A stretch of DNA of 5,398 nt from Candidatus Methanophagales archaeon (GTDB lineage Archaea > Halobacteriota > Syntropharchaeia > Alkanophagales > Methanospirareceae): NCBI GenBank assembly GCA_030621535.1, contig JAUXHM010000083.1, positions 1 through 5,398 on the forward strand, given 5' to 3'. Of this stretch, positions 4,482 to 5,398 are shown piece after piece. Position 1 is the first letter of the stretch. Every line of letters starts with the position of its first letter. The translations under genes and the position numbers were made by a program. The notes below the pieces were generated by a model. It did no database searches and was not told the origin of the DNA. It worked only from the letters and a program-made list of their open reading frames with translations.

Positions 4482-5398
4482 TTAATCTCTCCATCTATCC
4501 TGCGTGAAAACAAAAGTACTTCCCTTACCAAGTTCGCTCTCCGCCCATATTCTTTCTCTGTGGGCTTCAATTATCCCTTTGCATATCGCAAGTCCGAGAC
4601 CCGTTCCACCTGCTTCTCTGGTCAGCGTGCTGTCAACCTGGTAAAACTTGTCGAACACTTTCTCCAAATCTTCTGGTGGGATTCCAATCCCTGTGTCGCG
4701 GACCTTCACTTCCACCTGCCCATTCAACTCTATGGCTTCTATGGTGATTTCTCCGCTCCTAGGCGTGAATTTAATAGCGTTATTGAGGAGGTTTATGACC
4801 ACCTGGGTAAGTTTCTCCCGGTCGCCCTTAACCAAAGAGAGGCCTTCCGGTAGTTTGACATTCAGTTTTATGCCCTTTTCCGAAGCTGCATGCTTCACAC
4901 TTTCGATAGAATCCGCAATTACTGAATCCAATGACACTCTTTCAAATTTTAGTTTCATTCTGCCTGATTCTATCCGGGACAGGTCCAGCAGGTCATTAAC
5001 AAGGTTCGTCTGACGGTCTATATTCCTGAGAATAATGTCCAGCATTTCTCGCTTCGTCTCTGTAGCGATGTCTGCTGCTTCAAGCACCTGTGCCGATGTC
5101 CTCATGGCGGCAAGCGGGGTCTTGAGTTCATGCGATACCATAGAAACAAAGTCAGATTTTAATTTGTCCAGTTCTTTCAGCCGTTCATTTGCCAGTACAA
5201 GTTCCTTGTTCATTCGAATCATGTCACCGGTTTTCGATTCTACCTCCGCTTCCAGCGTTTTGTTCCACCTGGAAAACAGCACGATTAATCCAAGGCTTCC
5301 ACCCAGGATAATTGCGATGACTGAGCCTAAAAAAATCATTTGCTTGGCATAAACCGAACGTATCAAATTGTCAACCTCGCTCGCGGGTACACTTGTAG
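4482..5398 (-). CDS. Membrane sensor histidine kinase (5' part beyond window)
   Basis: The frame is open to the right edge, so the sensor part is missing; the visible part is about 305 residues. Numbering from the TTG codon at 5366, there is a membrane segment (about 10-31), a short linker (RWNKTLEAEVESKT) leading into a coiled coil (to about 70), a HisKA dimerisation domain with SHELKTPL (phospho-acceptor His79), and an HATPase_c domain. That domain shows the N box (INLLNNAIKF, 191-200), G1 box DTGIGIP (224-230), F box FDKFYQVD (238-245) and G2 box GGTGLGLAI (253-261). All catalytic residues are present. Upstream residues (TSVPASEVDNLIRS) look like the end of an extracellular sensor domain, possibly Cache-like. 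The protein would autophosphorylate and pass phosphate to a response regulator, but none is encoded downstream. It is separated from the operon by 238 bases, so functional linkage is uncertain. Confidence 0.93.
   Translation of the reverse strand, partial: TSVPASEVDNLIRSVYAKQMIFLGSVIAIILGGSLGLIVLFSRWNKTLEAEVESKTGDMIRMNKELVLANERLKELDKLKSDFVSMVSHELKTPLAAMRTSAQVLEAADIATETKREMLDIILRNIDRQTNLVNDLLDLSRIESGRMKLKFERVSLDSVIADSIESVKHAASEKGIKLNVKLPEGLSLVKGDREKLTQVVINLLNNAIKFTPRSGEITIEAIELNGQVEVKVRDTGIGIPPEDLEKVFDKFYQVDSTLTREAGGTGLGLAICKGIIEAHRERIWAESELGKGSTFVFTQDRWRD

Noticed and set aside
5364..5366. TTG as the start of the histidine kinase
   Set aside because: The frame continues without a stop to the window edge and the membrane segment is preceded by what looks like the end of a sensor domain, so the gene is treated as partial.

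Overview
The window looks archaeal, most likely a methanogen- or ANME-related euryarchaeote. The evidence is a COG1361/CARDB-type secreted protein next to a MacB-type ABC transporter (a pairing common in methanogens), strong GGAGG ribosome-binding sites, small ribbon-helix-helix (RHH) proteins, a BRE/TATA-like promoter, and a histidine kinase of the style common in Methanomicrobia. The assignment is inferred from gene style; no phylogenetic marker is present. Every gene I can support lies on the minus strand, so the natural reading order is from high to low coordinates.

5398-4482: the C-terminal part of a membrane sensor histidine kinase, running off the right edge. 4481-4244: an AT-rich, gene-free control region. 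It holds a BRE/TATA-like element and several inverted repeats, two of which resemble each other and flank the predicted promoter and start site.

4243-1: a tightly packed, probably single operon of seven genes. In order: a small secreted or membrane-anchored acidic protein (98 aa); RHH protein copy 1; a signal-peptide, three-domain beta-sandwich protein with a C-terminal anchor; the ABC ATPase; the MacB/FtsX-type permease; RHH protein copy 2; and a DUF3267-like membrane zincin peptidase (HELIH) that runs off the left edge. Five of the six junctions overlap by 1, 4 or 8 bases, and the sixth is a gap of about 20 bases with a strong ribosome-binding site.

The most unusual point is that two near-identical RHH genes (about 89% DNA identity over 150 bp, hand count) bracket the exporter genes. 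Each overlaps the start of the following membrane-protein gene and carries that gene's ribosome-binding site in its last codons. A reasonable model is an autoregulated envelope module: a small exported protein, an exporter with a dedicated extracellular partner, and a membrane metallopeptidase, controlled by paired RHH regulators acting at the inverted repeats. The individual families are recognisable; the joint function is inference.
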